This document shows, piece after piece, positions 1-11,513 of a stretch of DNA of 64,000 nt. Source of the DNA: Actinernus sp. WN-2022. Lineage: Eukaryota; Cnidaria; Anthozoa; Actiniaria; Actinernidae. A program made the position numbers and the translations under genes. The notes under the pieces are model-generated. The model saw nothing but the letters and a program-made list of their open reading frames with translations. It did not search any database and was not told the origin of the DNA. The number at the start of each line of letters is the position of its first letter. Within the stretch, counting starts at the first letter, position 1. The stretch covers positions 88,373,537-88,437,536 of the forward strand of contig JAOWCC010001589.1 in the NCBI GenBank assembly GCA_030867875.1, in the 5' to 3' direction.

Positions 1-760
1 GTACTTACCATTCTCGGCTGTGCTGGAATAAGGAAAACAGTTTTTACCCGAAATTTGACCCCTGAACCAGGCCTTAACATTCTTATGTAATTCTTTCGTA
101 TTTCTAGCTCGTTGAAATTCCCATACAAACGCTGTAAGTATTAGCTAGATATTTAGAGCTTGGGCTGCCTGTGAACTCAACCAGTCAACATGTGTCCGAG
201 TGAACAAAAAATTCTACAACACCTTAGTAGTCTTACTGAAGAAATGGATTTTATTTTCGAGACCTTACTCTGTCAATAAGAGGAGAAAATTTTAAAAGCG
301 AGAATTCAGTGGATGGTTCGAAAACCCAGGATTTTTGATTTGGAAAATGTTTCAGTTACCAGTGATCGGAGACGTACGAGCACATTGACGGAGGCCGGTT
401 TCAAGTCACGATTTCAATTCACTGCCCCACTGGAATCTGCAGGTTAGTTATTTTCATATGAAAGTAACTATTAAAGAAAGTAGACTATCTAGGAGTTAAG
501 CCGGCTAAATAACTGAAATTTGAATACATGGCTCCAAGAGAAACGTTTTTAGAGTTAAATCGGTACAATCATAATCGCAAGGCGTCAACTAAACTGACCA
601 AACGCCAAAGTAAATTATTCTTTGCTGTTTTTATTCATTGTCTATTGAAATGACATTTCTTTGTGGAGATATTTATCGTAAAATTATTTAATTCATGCGA
701 AATATTTGACTTCTTTATGAAATTGGTATTGACAGTGCATTCAGTTTGAATATTAAAAGA
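1..760. other. Non-coding stretch, no gene seen
   Basis: No convincing exon or long reading frame is visible. A short segment around 60-85 shares the word TGAACCAGGCCTTAACAT with 6704-6721 inside the LINE A endonuclease region, so a small dispersed repeat may be present in both places. Around 150-170 there is one copy of the dispersed word GGGCTGCCTGTG described in the findings. Confidence 0.4.
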
Positions 761-940
761 GTTAGAGACTTTATATTGGTGTTTTATCGATAAAATACAG
801 TTACTTGCTGACTGAACGATGAACTCAACATTTCTTCATACTGCATTCAGCTTCGTGCAGTATTCATTATTTTTCGTTCATCGTACAGTCAGCGCGTGCC
901 TGTATTTGTCCGATAAAGCACTCACAGGCAGTCTCTAACT
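761..940. mobile_element. MITE-like inverted repeat at the 3' end of LINE A
   Basis: The left arm (GTTAGAGACT, then a run ending ATCGATAAAATACAG, then CTGACTGAACGATGAA) is mirrored on the right by TTCGTTCATCGTACAGTCAG, CTGTATTTGTCCGATAAA and AGTCTCTAAC. The arms are interrupted but clear, and give a foldback of about 180 bp. It lies directly beyond the last recognisable codons of LINE A. No transposase is present. No target duplication could be assigned, so the superfamily is open. Confidence 0.5.
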
Positions 941-945
941 GTCGC

Positions 946-2055
946 GTTCCCAGTACCGCAGACACGGGGTGTTGTTGAAGCAGTGAATCTCCCAGTGTCA
1001 ATAATGAAACTTTGAACTCTACAAAAAAACTGAGATTTAGTTTTAAAATTCACTGAAGTATCACTAGGCCCATAAATAGGTAGAGCATACTTTTGAGAGT
1101 CAGTAGCTTCAACCCAAATATTACCCAAAAGGCGAGCAGCCGAGGCAAAGAGCGAAACTCTCAGAGCAGCATGGTTGGGACAGACTAAAAGGAAATGTTT
1201 TGCTGTTTCAATCCCAGAACCACAATGACACAAAGGAGAATTAGAACAGTTAATACGGTATAAATAATCGATTAAACCGTGAGCACCTAGCCTTAGACGT
1301 GAATGAATTATAGACGCATACCTTGTGAAAAGAAACATCATACAGTTTGTTATATTTATGATTAAAAAGAGAATTATTAAGTTTATATTTGAAGTCAAGG
1401 AGGCTACCAAGGTTTCTTAAGATTGTATCACGATTGTTCCAACATTTCATAGTAGAAGGAAAAAAAGAATTTGCAAATCTATTTGTTCTCACGGGCATTT
1501 ATAGACAAAAATCATTACCAGACCTCAGAGGATACCGAGATTGGGGGAAGAAGACCATGTAGAAAAGAGGGAGTTAAACCGTTTACTATTTTGTAAAATA
1601 AAACTAACCTGTTAATACCTTCTAGAGCTCAGGCCCTCCCAAGCAAGTTCTTGCAAAATCCTTTGACGACTGGTTCCTTTCATTGCGCCTGTGACTATTT
1701 TTGCTGATTCGTATTGAATATCTTCTAACAACTGACAATCCGATTCAGTGCAACTGTCCCAAATCACGTCGGCATATTCCAAGTTAGATCTAACAAGGCA
1801 TTTGTACAAAATGTTCAAAGTTGCCTGATTAATTTAAATTTGATAGATTTGAGAATATTTAATTTCTTAAATGCTTTTGAATGGATAACTGAAATGTGCT
1901 TGCTCCAAGAAAGGTCAGAAGTGAAAGTGAGACCCAAATGCGTATGGCTATTAACCTCTTTAATAACTTTCCCGTCCATGATACAAGGGGGATGAATTTG
2001 TTTAACGCGCTTTGAAGAAAAAACAATAGACCTAGACTTGGAAGCGATCATTTTA
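946..2055 (-). pseudogene. LINE A, 3' part (RT C-terminus and CCHC tail)
   Basis: Minus-strand remnants of the C-terminal part of a non-LTR retrotransposon ORF2. Reading from high to low coordinates: a post-RT segment about 2051-1815 with VFSSKRVKQIHPPCIMDGK and HTHLGLTFTSDLSW, typical of the region after the FADD box; a segment 1818-1612 with CLVRSNLEYADVIWD; and a terminal segment 1410-946 with the zinc-knuckle-like C-x-C-x(9)-H-x(4)-C arrangement in NSPLCHCGSGIETAKHFLLVCP. Frames are shifted between segments, so the element is dead. It continues upstream at 4847-7765 and was split by LINE B. Confidence 0.75.
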
Positions 2056-4846
2056 ACCTTGACTTACTTCACTACGATAATCATGCTCCCACTCAGGAAT
2101 TTCTAGATTGTTTATTCTCGCACATGCTTTACCCTCTCATTAAAAGACCGACACGCTTAACCTCTCATAACATTTTCACTAATCATAATACACTAAATAT
2201 TACCAATGGACTAATCGTAAATGACATTTCTGATCATTTACCCATCTTCACTTTAGTCTACGAGGTTTTTTTTTCCACGTCCAAAGAAAGAGTGCATATC
2301 TATCCGCGATTTTAGTGAAACCAACATAAACAAATTTAGAGCATCCCTATCACAAATAAATTGGTCTAACACAGTCATCTTATCGGATCCAAACGTTGCC
2401 TATAATTCATTCCTTACTAAATATACCAGTCTTTATGACTCTTGTTTTCCCTTCAAAGTAATCCGAGGCAATGCCTTAAAAACATTAAGAACTCCTTGGA
2501 TGACTGCAGGGCTTTTGAAATCAGTTAGGAAGAAAAATATGCTTTACAAAAAACTAATATCGCACCCTAACACAGCACTTGAAGCTAAATATAAATCATA
2601 CAAGAATAAACTTAATCACCTAATTAGAATAGCTAAAAAAGCCTATTACGATGTGAAGTTTGAGAATGCAAAAAACAATCTTAAAACTACTTGGAAATTA
2701 ATTAGCGAACTTATCAATAACAAAAAGGGAAAAACTCTCCTTCCCTCTTTCTTCAAATGTGATGATACGATTATTTCAGATCCAAATGAAATTGCAAATA
2801 GATTTTGTAAATACTTTTCTAGCATAGGGCCAAACCTTGCTAACAAAATACCGGCTACTAACACTCCTTTTCTTAACTTCTTGTCGTCCTACCAAGAAGA
2901 ACCTATTATTATTCAACCCACCACTAGACAGGAACTGGAGACCATCTCCAATTATTTTAAACCCGACAAAGCGCCTGGCTATGATAATGTTTCAATGAAG
3001 ATAATCAAAGCATCGTTTGATTTAATTTCTGAACCATTGATGACCATTATTAACCTCTCCTTGGCCCCCAAGGAGTCTTTCCTGAAAAGCTAAACTGAAC
3101 TTGCCAAAGTTATCCCAGTCTTCAAGAGCGAAGACCCCAATTTATTTAGTAACTACAGACCGATCTCTCTTCTCCCAAACTTTTCGAAATTCTTTGAAAA
3201 GATTATGCATAACTGTGTTTCTGCTTTTGTAGATAAATTTGAAATCCTTCACCACAATCAATTTGGATTCCGTAAGAATCACTCTACATCTCTAGCCCTT
3301 ATTCACCTCCTTAACAAACTTGCTATCTCAGCCGACCAAGGAAAATTAACTGTTGGTGTCTTTTTAGATCTTTCTAAAGCGTTTGATACGCTTGATCATG
3401 AAATTTTATTCAACAAACTCGAACACTATGGTATACGTGGACAGGCATTAAAATGGATCAAAAGTTACTTTAATAATCGAAAGCAATTTGTTCAAGTCAA
3501 TGATACTATGTCTTCTGAGCATAACATCACATGTGGTGTACCACAAATCCATACTGGGACCATTATTTTTTATCATTTATATTAACGATCTTCCTAACGC
3601 CTCCAAGTTAATTGACTCTCTACTCTTTGCGGATGACACAAGTATTTTTTATTCCCACAAGGATCCTAATCTATTGATATCCTTTTTAAATAGAGAACTA
3701 AAACAGATAGATGACTGGTTAAAAACAAATAAACTTACTGTCAATATAAAGAAAACCAATTATATCCTTTTCAAACCTAGACAAAAGCACATTTCGTGCA
3801 ATGTTCCCCTCCTATTTAATTACCACCAGCTAGAACAAAACTGAGCAAGTTACTAAATTCCAAGGAGTATTTATTGATGAAAACTTCACCTGGAAAACTC
3901 AAATAAGCCATGTTTGTAAGAAAATGTCCAAATCTATAGGTATTATTTACAGATCTCGATTTTATCTGTCTTCTAAATCTAAATTATCTCTTTCTATACA
4001 TTAGTTTACCCATACCTCTCCTACTGTAATATTGTCTGGTCAAACACATATCCCTCAAACTTAAACAGAGTATTTCTTCTTCAAAAGCGTGCTGTACGAA
4101 TTCTAGCCTCTGCCGATTATCGTGCCCATACTGCACCAATTTTTGATAGCTTAAAAATACTAGACATTTTTACCTTGAACAGTTTCAACAATGCTAAATT
4201 TATGTTCTCCTATCATAATCAACTACTTCCCCCTCTATTCTCAAACTTATTTCCTAGAAATGATCAGATACACAGTTATAGTACCAGAATTGCAACTAAT
4301 TATCGATCACACTCTTGTCGTACTAATATCAAACAATTTACTATTCTTCATCAAGGACCAACCGAAATTTAAAAAAAACTTTTTCCACCACATTGCTACT
4401 AACAAATGAAACTTCATTCTTTACACCTTCACATCTCTAATTATCTTTAATTACATTGTTGTTCGCAATTGCTAACTCATTTTATTATATCGGAATCTTA
4501 TGAGGAGGTCTCTACTCTATAAGCCCTGTGGTTTCCAGAGGCCTCCTCGCCATAATTGCCTAAGCTTCCACTTATTTAACTTGTAACTAATAGTAACTGT
4601 TCGTTGTATTTAGCACAATATTCTTAGTCAAATCAATTGTTGACACTAGTTAGTTAATTTCTCTGTATAAGAAATCTATTGTAACTATTCAAATACCTTA
4701 ATTATTACTTTCTCCTGTCAATAATATTCCTGTACAAATCACACCGCTAGGCCGCTTTGTATTGTAGTCAGTATTACTATTGTTACTTTGTTACTCATAT
4801 AAAAAAAATATGGCGAATAATAAAATAAATAAATAAATAAAAAACA
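2056..4846 (+). mobile_element. LINE B, 5'-truncated non-LTR retrotransposon inside LINE A
   Basis: Plus-strand non-LTR element that begins inside the endonuclease domain (RPTRLTSHNIF and NDISDHLPIF, the terminal SDH motif) and runs through a reverse transcriptase to a 3' tail of AAATAAATAAATAAATAAA at about 4820-4843. RT signatures seen: NYRPISLLPNFSKFFEKI (about 3150-3205), FGFRKNHSTSLALIHLL, FLDLSKAFDTLDHEILFNKL (about 3361-3420), [16 protein letters not shown] and LLFADDTSIF (about 3620). Frameshifts near 3090 and 3545 break the reading frame, so it is inactive. The 5' truncation, AT-rich tail and insertion into a second LINE in opposite orientation fit target-primed reverse transcription. 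Confidence 0.85.
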
Positions 4847-7200
4847 TGGTCACTAGCCGCTTAGATGACCAAGAATAAATTTTGTCAAGATCAGAGTTTA
4901 AGTTATGATTAGAACCTAAATGAGAACTTACTATATCAAGCATAGAAGTGTCGTCAGCATATAAAAACGATTGACAGGATATATACGCGTAATATCATTG
5001 ATGTAAATTAAAAACAAAAGAGAGCCTAAAACGGACTGTGGAACACCAGCTTTGATCCTAGTCCAGTCAGAGCACTGACCCTCAATAACAACGCGATGTT
5101 GTCTATCAGACAAATAAGACTTAATCCAGCTTAATAACGGGTCACGAACACCGATGGATTCTAATTTATAAAGCAAGCCATTATGCCATACTTTGTCAAA
5201 AGCCTTGCTGACGTCCAAAAAGACCATTCAGCCTCAAGACCTTTTTCCAAAGCTTTATATATTTGATGACAAATATAAATCAACTGATTAAAGGTAGAGT
5301 CACCAGGACGAAAACCAGACTGAGAATCCTGATGAAGAAAACCAATGTCAATAAGGAAGTTGTAAAGACGAATAAATACAATTTTTTCACAAAGCTTAGA
5401 TAAACATGCCAACAAGGAAACTGGACGATAATTAGATTTTAACTCGCGATTGTCTTTTTTGAACAGTAGTAGTACATTCGCTTTTCACTGACGCGGAAAT
5501 TGGCCAAACGAAAATGATCTGTTAATTATTCTGGTGAATGACTGAACAATGCCCCTGGAACACATTTAAATAATTCTGTTACCGATTCCATCATAACCGC
5601 AGGTTTTAGCGGGATCCAGAGAGTCGATTAAATCCCTAATTTCGCTTTCAGAGGTGACCACAATAGATAATAATTTTGAAGATTGAAAATAAAACATTGG
5701 AGGAAGCTCGGCATTGCTATCATCTACACACATTTGAGCTGCAAAATAGTCATTAAATAAATTTGCTTTCTCCTGGGAATCACTTATAGGAACACAGTTG
5801 TCAGTGATCGTCGGAATTGAAGCCGTGTTGCCCCTAGAAAAATGCTTTGCTATTGACCACCACTTCTTAGAACAGAGATTAGGATCGGATAACGATTGGT
5901 TCACTTTTTTTGTAGAAAGTTGACTTAGCTCTGCGAATAACTGCAGTGGTGTAATTCCTTTGAATTCTATACTTCTCCCAAGTAGATTGATGCTTCAAAT
6001 TATTGTGAATTTTCAAAAGCCTATTACGCTTTCGTAACGCCTTTCGAACAACCGAATTCATCCATGGTTTATCACGTGGCCTAATAACAACCTTTTTATG
6101 AGGAATGTGGCTCCCAAGAACACCCCTTAACCTGTTATGCCACTCGGAATAGATTGAGTCAATATCATAATTGTTAGAAAAAATGCGTTCGTTGTTCAAA
6201 CTAGCAATTAGCGCAGAATTCAAAACATCAGTAGAGAATGCTTTAGGCTTGTGTACAGAAATACTAAGTTTACCTAAAATGACAGAATGGTCATAATTGT
6301 ATGACTCAAAGTTGAAGTATTAACAAAAAGATCCAGAGCATTGGTTATAATAAGATCAAGAATCGAACTAGTGCTGGCGATTATTCTTGTAGGTTCTTGG
6401 ATTAATTGAAATAAATTGTTAGAATGCAAAAACCTGCAAACGAACACCGGCGTCAGTACAATCCAGAGGGTTCAAAAGACTAAAATGGGCGTTAAAGTCA
6501 CCAAGAATGATAACAATAGAATTTGGCGTTAATAAGTTCCGAAGCATATCCAGAGAAACTTGAAAGGAATTAAAGAAAGGCATGTTAAGGCCTCCACTCA
6601 ACAAATTTAAGGAAGGTAATATTAGTATTATGGTGTATTAGATTTTGTTTAAACTGCTATTTCTGTCAGAAAACATTTTTTACGTAAATCTATTTTCCGT
6701 TAAATGAACCAGGCCTTAACATGCTTGGACTGTTGTTCGGAGGTCTATAACACACCGCACAAAAGTTTTTTCCATTTGAGTTCATCCCAAGGTAATTCTT
6801 TAAGTTTTCATGTTCAAGATCAGACCGTCTAATAGAAAATATGTCAGTGACAAAAAGACCAACACCACCACCACGCCCAACAACTCTGTTCCTAAAAACA
6901 AAAGGATGAAAACCAGGAACGCACAAAGAATGATCACGAACAAAATTGGCATCGAGCCAAGTTTCAGAAAAAGCAAACAGATCAAATTAGCATACTGATC
7001 TCATCAAACTTCAAATTTGATCTTAAACTGCGCGCATTTAAATGTCCAACTAACAAAGACTTAGACTGAGGACCAGAATTCATTTGAATGTCGTACGATA
7101 ACAAAATACGAAGCAACAAAAAAGACCCAAGCGCAAGAACTAAGAACAACAAAGAAAATAAACCGTGTAAACAAAATAAGAAACGGCAAAAACACATTTT
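4847..7200 (-). pseudogene. LINE A, 5' part of ORF2 (endonuclease and RT)
   Basis: Minus-strand ORF2 remnants in several frames. The N-terminus (7197-6982) has a long hydrophobic stretch, then YDIQMNSGPQ, which resembles a degenerate 2A-like motif, then GHLNARSLRSN, the first endonuclease block. ILGDFNAHFS (about 6510) is the GDxN block. The linker and RT follow, with FLDVSKAFDKVWHNGLLYKL (5227-5160), [20 protein letters not shown] and a shifted YADDTS (about 4955). Codons at 4850-4930 join in sense to those starting at 2051, showing that LINE B split a formerly continuous coding region. Multiple frameshifts make it non-functional. Confidence 0.8.
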
Positions 7201-7444
7201 TAAATTATTAAATATCCCAATGGCTTCTCTGTATTGATCCAGACTAACCCCCGTCTATCATGATGTGTAAAGAAAGAATAATTGCTCTTACCTCATGCTG
7301 CTGCCAACAGATAAATATATAAGAGGACTTAAATATGTAAAAAGATTCACTTAGGAAATAATAACAAAAATACAGGTAGAAGTGAGTCATATCAGTTAAA
7401 TTAATCAGTTCAAAATAAGGCCAGCTGCAGGGCCCAGTTCCAAA

Positions 7445-7765
7445 TCAAGTAATGACCAAATCATCGACCTTTCTAATCATCTTTAATATCCTTCCACTAT
7501 CGAATTTGGCGAAAATCTTGCCGTCTGATGACCAAGCCGATTCAGTTTCCGACGCTTCTCGCACAAACTGCAGGAGTTTGAGATTGTCTTTGGTTAAATC
7601 CTCCGTAATCAACAGCCTGGAACCCTTCAACTTTTTGCGTGACTTGATGATTTCCGACTTCACTTTATATGAAACCAGTTTAACTATAATTGCTCGGGGC
7701 TTGTCAGACCTTCTTCATGCTTCTTGGACCGATCCTATGACAACGATCAATATCCGAGGGGTCCG
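7445..7765 (-). pseudogene. LINE A ORF1 remnant (L1-type ORF1 C-terminal region)
   Basis: A short minus-strand segment includes RAIIVKLVSYKVKSEIIKSR, KKLKGSRLLITEDLTKDN and a charged, Phe/Gly-containing tail GKIFAKFDSGRILKM. This order resembles the C-terminal RNA-binding half of ORF1 proteins from L1/L2-like elements. It lies upstream (in minus-strand sense) of LINE A ORF2, so it is most simply its ORF1, cut off at about 7765 next to the poly-G MITE. The assignment rests on general resemblance. Confidence 0.5.
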
Positions 7766-7772
7766 GCGATAG

Positions 7773-8193
7773 CCCGGGGGGGGGACTCCCCATAAAAATA
7801 GACGGGGGTGCTCGACGTGGGAAATGAAATTCACCCCTAAAAGATAGCAATATGGGCGTGGCTCACAAAAAAATTACCCCTAAAAGATAGCACTCCAAAA
7901 GACAAATTTGTGCAAACTAAAGGAAATAAGAGACAAAGCTCTGCCCCATAACCTCGTCTTTAATATTCGGATGGATCAAACTCTATATCTAACACGTAAA
8001 TACCGATTCAACTTGTGGGGTCTCATGCTCGAGGATCCAGCGCTATTTTTTCTCGGCCACAAAAATGTTGGGTCTCGGAGACCCCTAAAAGATAGCAGAC
8101 CTTTGGAAGACCCCTAAGAGATAGCACTGCTAACGATTTTAACCCCTAAAAGATAGGTCGAGCACCCCCGTCTATTTTTATGGGGAGTCCCCC
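7773..8193. mobile_element. Poly-G MITE copy 1
   Basis: Begins CCCGGGGGGGGGACTCCCC and ends GGGGAGTCCCCC. The first and last roughly 38 bp are inverted copies (CATAAAAATAGACGGGGGTG / CACCCCCGTCTATTTTTATG, then GCTCGA / TCGAGC). The interior repeats the word ACCCCTAAAAGATAG about five times in degenerate form. It belongs to the family with copies at 26989, 39018, 48708, 53593 and 60056. Unlike the other five it shows no obvious 8-bp target duplication, and its right end lacks the final GGG, so that end may be truncated. Confidence 0.75.
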
Positions 8194-8943
8194 ATTCCCA
8201 CAAATTTGGGTCAGTTAATCTTTTACCTGGTAGCTTAAGTTTGCAGACAGTGAATCAGTTCCAGAAATTCGATTTTTCGGAAATATTTGGCATTGAATTC
8301 CAATACAAAACTGTATTTCGCGCCATGTTTGCACTCCTTTCAACTAAAATGTCGGAATTCACCGCGAACTCGTCTATTGAAAGGACCTTAAATTTTATCG
8401 GCTATGCTCTGTCGCTGCGCTCCGCCGCATAGAAAATATTTAAGTTGTATATTCTACATACACATAAAGCAAGACCTGTTAGGAGGATGCTGACCTGCAG
8501 TTGTGTCAAGTTTATTGCCGTATAAACATTACAGTATTAATGTTAAACTAATGACGAATCGCCGGATACGAAAAACCAGGTTAAAACCTCACTTTGATAG
8601 AAAATATATTCTGGAAACGTATACTCTTACCCAATGCGAATTCGCCGAGACCCCTGGAGGTTAAGGGTCATCAAAAAACTGACTTGAATGTACAAACGCT
8701 GTTTAAAGCCGGGATTACAGAGGGATGACTAGAAATTATGGCCCGGATAACCGAGCGTGTAAACTGGTTGACGTCAAGTGAAATATATATGCAAATATCA
8801 TCTTAAATAACAACTCCAAGTCCTTAGAGAAGAGTACGAGGTGTTAATTACGAATGAACAACAAAAATACATTTCGTAGCAGTTCAGTTTGTATCGAGCG
8901 AGCATGTAAAGTCTCCCAAAAATTAGAATAAATGTTCTCGCGC
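8194..8943. other. Non-coding stretch
   Basis: No exon, RNA gene or repeat structure that I can support. The short open frames here have no recognisable protein features. Confidence 0.35.
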
Positions 8944-9044
8944 TAGACCAGTTTATGGTTCATGCGCAGTTGTCTAACATCTGCCCGCCCGCCAAATAAA
9001 CAAAGGATTTGTACAACTGCGACCATTAACCGTAAACTGGTCTA
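8944..9044. mobile_element. Small MITE-like foldback, about 100 bp
   Basis: Terminal inverted arms: TAGACCAGTTTATGGTT-n-ATGCGCAGTTGT on the left and ACAACTGCGACCATTAACCG then TAAACTGGTCTA on the right. The element is almost entirely arms with a GC-rich loop. No coding content. Confidence 0.6.
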
Positions 9045-9785
9045 TACTTGTTCACCCTGTGTACAGCCGCTGCTCACCCTCGGCAGCGCGCGGGCTTGAA
9101 TGTACACGCAGCTTCGAAATGTGCATAAACGTTCGGGCTCAACCGGAAAAAAACAAGGGGGTGCCCAGTACCTTCCCAGTCCAGGGGTACAACTGTACAA
9201 GGTCCCGACCTTGTACTCAGCCGGCACCGACTAACGAAAAGCCGTGTTCACACATGTACATGCAGTGCCTGGGCATCTAGTGTGAATACAACCTAAGAAA
9301 AATGGTAAATCAATCATGCAAGGGACTTGCGTTCGATCATGTTCTTGCTTGAGTTCATGATACAACTTACAACTTTATTACTTCCATCACATAACTAAAA
9401 ACAAAATAATTCAGGAGTCCATAACTAGGAGCGTCCATCCCGCATACTAGGCCTGTCACAGCGTTTTCACAAGTTAGGTTATGGTTATCTGCCGCTGGAG
9501 TCATAATTAGAGAATATTTGATTTAACTTTAAGTATTTGTTTTTAAAGAAATTAAATGATTTGCAATTCTTGGTTCTTGAATTAAGCTGGTCCTTGAAAT
9601 GATATTGATAATTGAGCAAATTTTGTAGATTTGAAGGGGTGACGGGCCTCATAGTTGTGTACTTGGCTATTTAAAGTGCCGAACAAGTCAAACAATTTAT
9701 CAGGTCAGGGCCGATCAAGAAACAAATAATAAATTATCAATCGAAGTCGCAAAATCATAAGTAAATAAAATGTAAGAAATCAATA
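9045..9785. other. Intergenic stretch with one orphan MITE end
   Basis: At 9454-9476 the sequence TGTCACAGCGTTTTCACAAG is the terminal sequence of the MITE at 35638-35821, even with a similar flank, but no matching inverted end is present nearby. This may be a solo end or deletion derivative. Nothing else is supportable. Confidence 0.4.
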
Positions 9786-10038
9786 CAGTACTCCAATAAA
9801 GATTACATACTTCTTCAAAGTTGTGTTTTTGATTGTCCTGTGTACTCCTGGGGTCATTTTAGCCACTTTAACAAGATTTCCAATTTACCGTCCCAGCTGT
9901 AATAGAAAATGACTTTTATATATTACAGCTGGGACGGTGAATTGGAAATCTTGTTAAAGTGGCTAAAATGACCCCAGGAGTACACAGGACAATCAAAAAC
10001 ACAACTTTGAAGAAGTATGTAATCTTTATTGGAGTACG
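9786..10038. mobile_element. Near-perfect 250-bp foldback element
   Basis: Arms of about 115 bp face each other around a short loop centred near 9912 (left arm includes GTGTACTCCTGGGGTCATTT, right arm AAATGACCCCAGGAGTACAC). Only one or two mismatches are visible, for example AATTTACCGTCCCAGCTGTA against TACAGCTGGGACGGTGAATT, so the copy is young. It ends about 110 bp before the start codon of the gene at 10149, so it may form part of that gene's promoter region. Confidence 0.75.
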
Positions 10039-10121
10039 AGTTGCTTTTAAATGACACAGAAATAGAGCTTGGGCTGCCTGTGGTTGAAGCAGATTGACTT
10101 TGTCGTCACTCACCGCCTTAT

Positions 10122-10135
10122 GTTGCTATAGTAAC
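10122..10135 (+). promoter_or_regulatory. Candidate RFX X-box
   Basis: GTTGCTATAGTAAC matches the bipartite RFX-factor consensus of two inverted half-sites (GTTGCT and AGTAAC) with a 2-bp spacer. It lies 13 bp before the first ATG of the downstream gene. X-boxes close to the start are typical of RFX-driven ciliary genes in animals. The site is seen in the sequence; function is inference. Confidence 0.55.
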
Positions 10136-10148
10136 TGTCTGTGTTCAC

Positions 10149-11513
10149 ATGCGAAGCAAAGGAATTCGTTCATCGATGGCTGCGGAGTCACTCGGAGGGT
10201 TTCTGTACGGCTGTGAAAGCAGAGCAAAACTCTATCCAGAAAGAAGCGAAGTCGTTTGGGTAAACAAACGTTATATTCCAACAGATCTGAGGAGCAATGC
10301 GCCGGTTCCAAGATCCAAATTTCTTTTCGAACAACAAGGTGAAGTGTCTGTTCCAACACATTGGAAGCGCGAGGTTGAACCAGCATTGAAGACTTTTTCG
10401 CGACATTTCGAAGAAAAGCAATGGTATCCTTCCTCTCAAGCCACAAGGTGTGAAGAGTGGTCTACCCTAAGACAAATACTTCCTTCGTCCGGTATCCCAA
10501 ACAGAGTTATCGCACCTAGATGGGGAACTGGTTTGCCTTACAGCCCAAACTTTACTCCAGCCCCAGAAAAACGATTCCCTCATATCAACAGTCCGATGAC
10601 TCGGTAAGTGTCAATACTTCTTAATTGTAAGTCCACGACCTTTTCTTTTTTTTTACTACTGTGCTGAGTTTACCGTTTACTTAGTACACAAACATTGTAT
10701 TTGATTTCACAGTCAGTCTTGTTTATTTCGTAAAAAAATAACAACAAAAGATAGACACCGAGCTCGAGCAAAGTTCGATACTCGAAACACGACTTAATTA
10801 TTCAACACAAGCCCTCGAGAAGGATCACTCGATCGTATAAAATAACCTTTCGTACAAATTGCCAGTACACGTTTTACACTTTCTGGCTGAAACGCTTGAC
10901 CGTTCCGAACCAATTATGACACTACGGGGCATCAAGATTCAAGGCGCTGTCAGCGATAGGCCAAGGTCGACGAGTTTTATAGGACCATTAGAAGTCAGGG
11001 GAGTGGGATAGCAAAAAATTGAGCAAGGAAAAATTAGGCAAAACAAATTCTGTAAGAATACGACTTTGACGATGTCGCGCGCGCAGCTTGTGTGGCTACC
11101 GTAGAATCCCGGTTATAAGCCCTGGGCTTATACAACTTTGTAAAGGTTTTCGGTGGTTTTGGCTTATAACCGGGATTCTACGGTATCTGTTTTAAATAAC
11201 CTTTCCATAACACAAGCAAAAAGCTCTTAAAAAAATATACCTCGGTACTAATTCATTACCATCAGATTGCCGTCCGTATAGATACATTGAGCTACACTAC
11301 CCCAAACATATTCCTCTTCCAGTCCTTTATTCTAACGAGTTTTACCAGATAGATGACAACAGCAGTGTACTTCCCCTCTTGCTTTACTACTTTATTTTGA
11401 CATCCCCAAAAATTTGGGGTTCCAATTTACCAGCATTATACTGATTTAAAACTTTTTGTTTCAGATATGTGGACGATATGCATCTAACCAACAGACTTTT
11501 TAAGCTTCACTAA
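10149..11513 (+). CDS. Two-exon gene, unknown 167-residue protein, ciliary candidate
   Basis: Exon 1 is 10149-10603 (donor GTAAGT) and exon 2 is 11465-11513 (acceptor TTTCAG). The split codon CG|A keeps frame and the protein ends RYVDDMHLTNRLFKLH. The first ATG gives 167 residues; an in-frame ATG at 10176 (MAAESLGGFL) is an alternative start. The protein is basic and rich in Trp, Pro and aromatic residues (VVWVNKRYIPTDL, PRWGTGLPYSPNFTPAPEKR). It has no signal peptide, membrane span or coiled coil, a composition common among small axonemal microtubule-associated proteins. I do not recognise the family. The X-box upstream supports a ciliary role. The intron carries an 89-bp MITE. Confidence 0.7.
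11097..11185. mobile_element. 89-bp MITE with perfect terminal repeats
   Basis: TACCGTAGAATCCCGGTTAT (extending 5 bp further as AAGCC) is repeated perfectly in inverted orientation at the right end, leaving a loop of roughly 40 bp. It lies in the intron of the gene at 10149-11513. No coding capacity. Confidence 0.75.
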
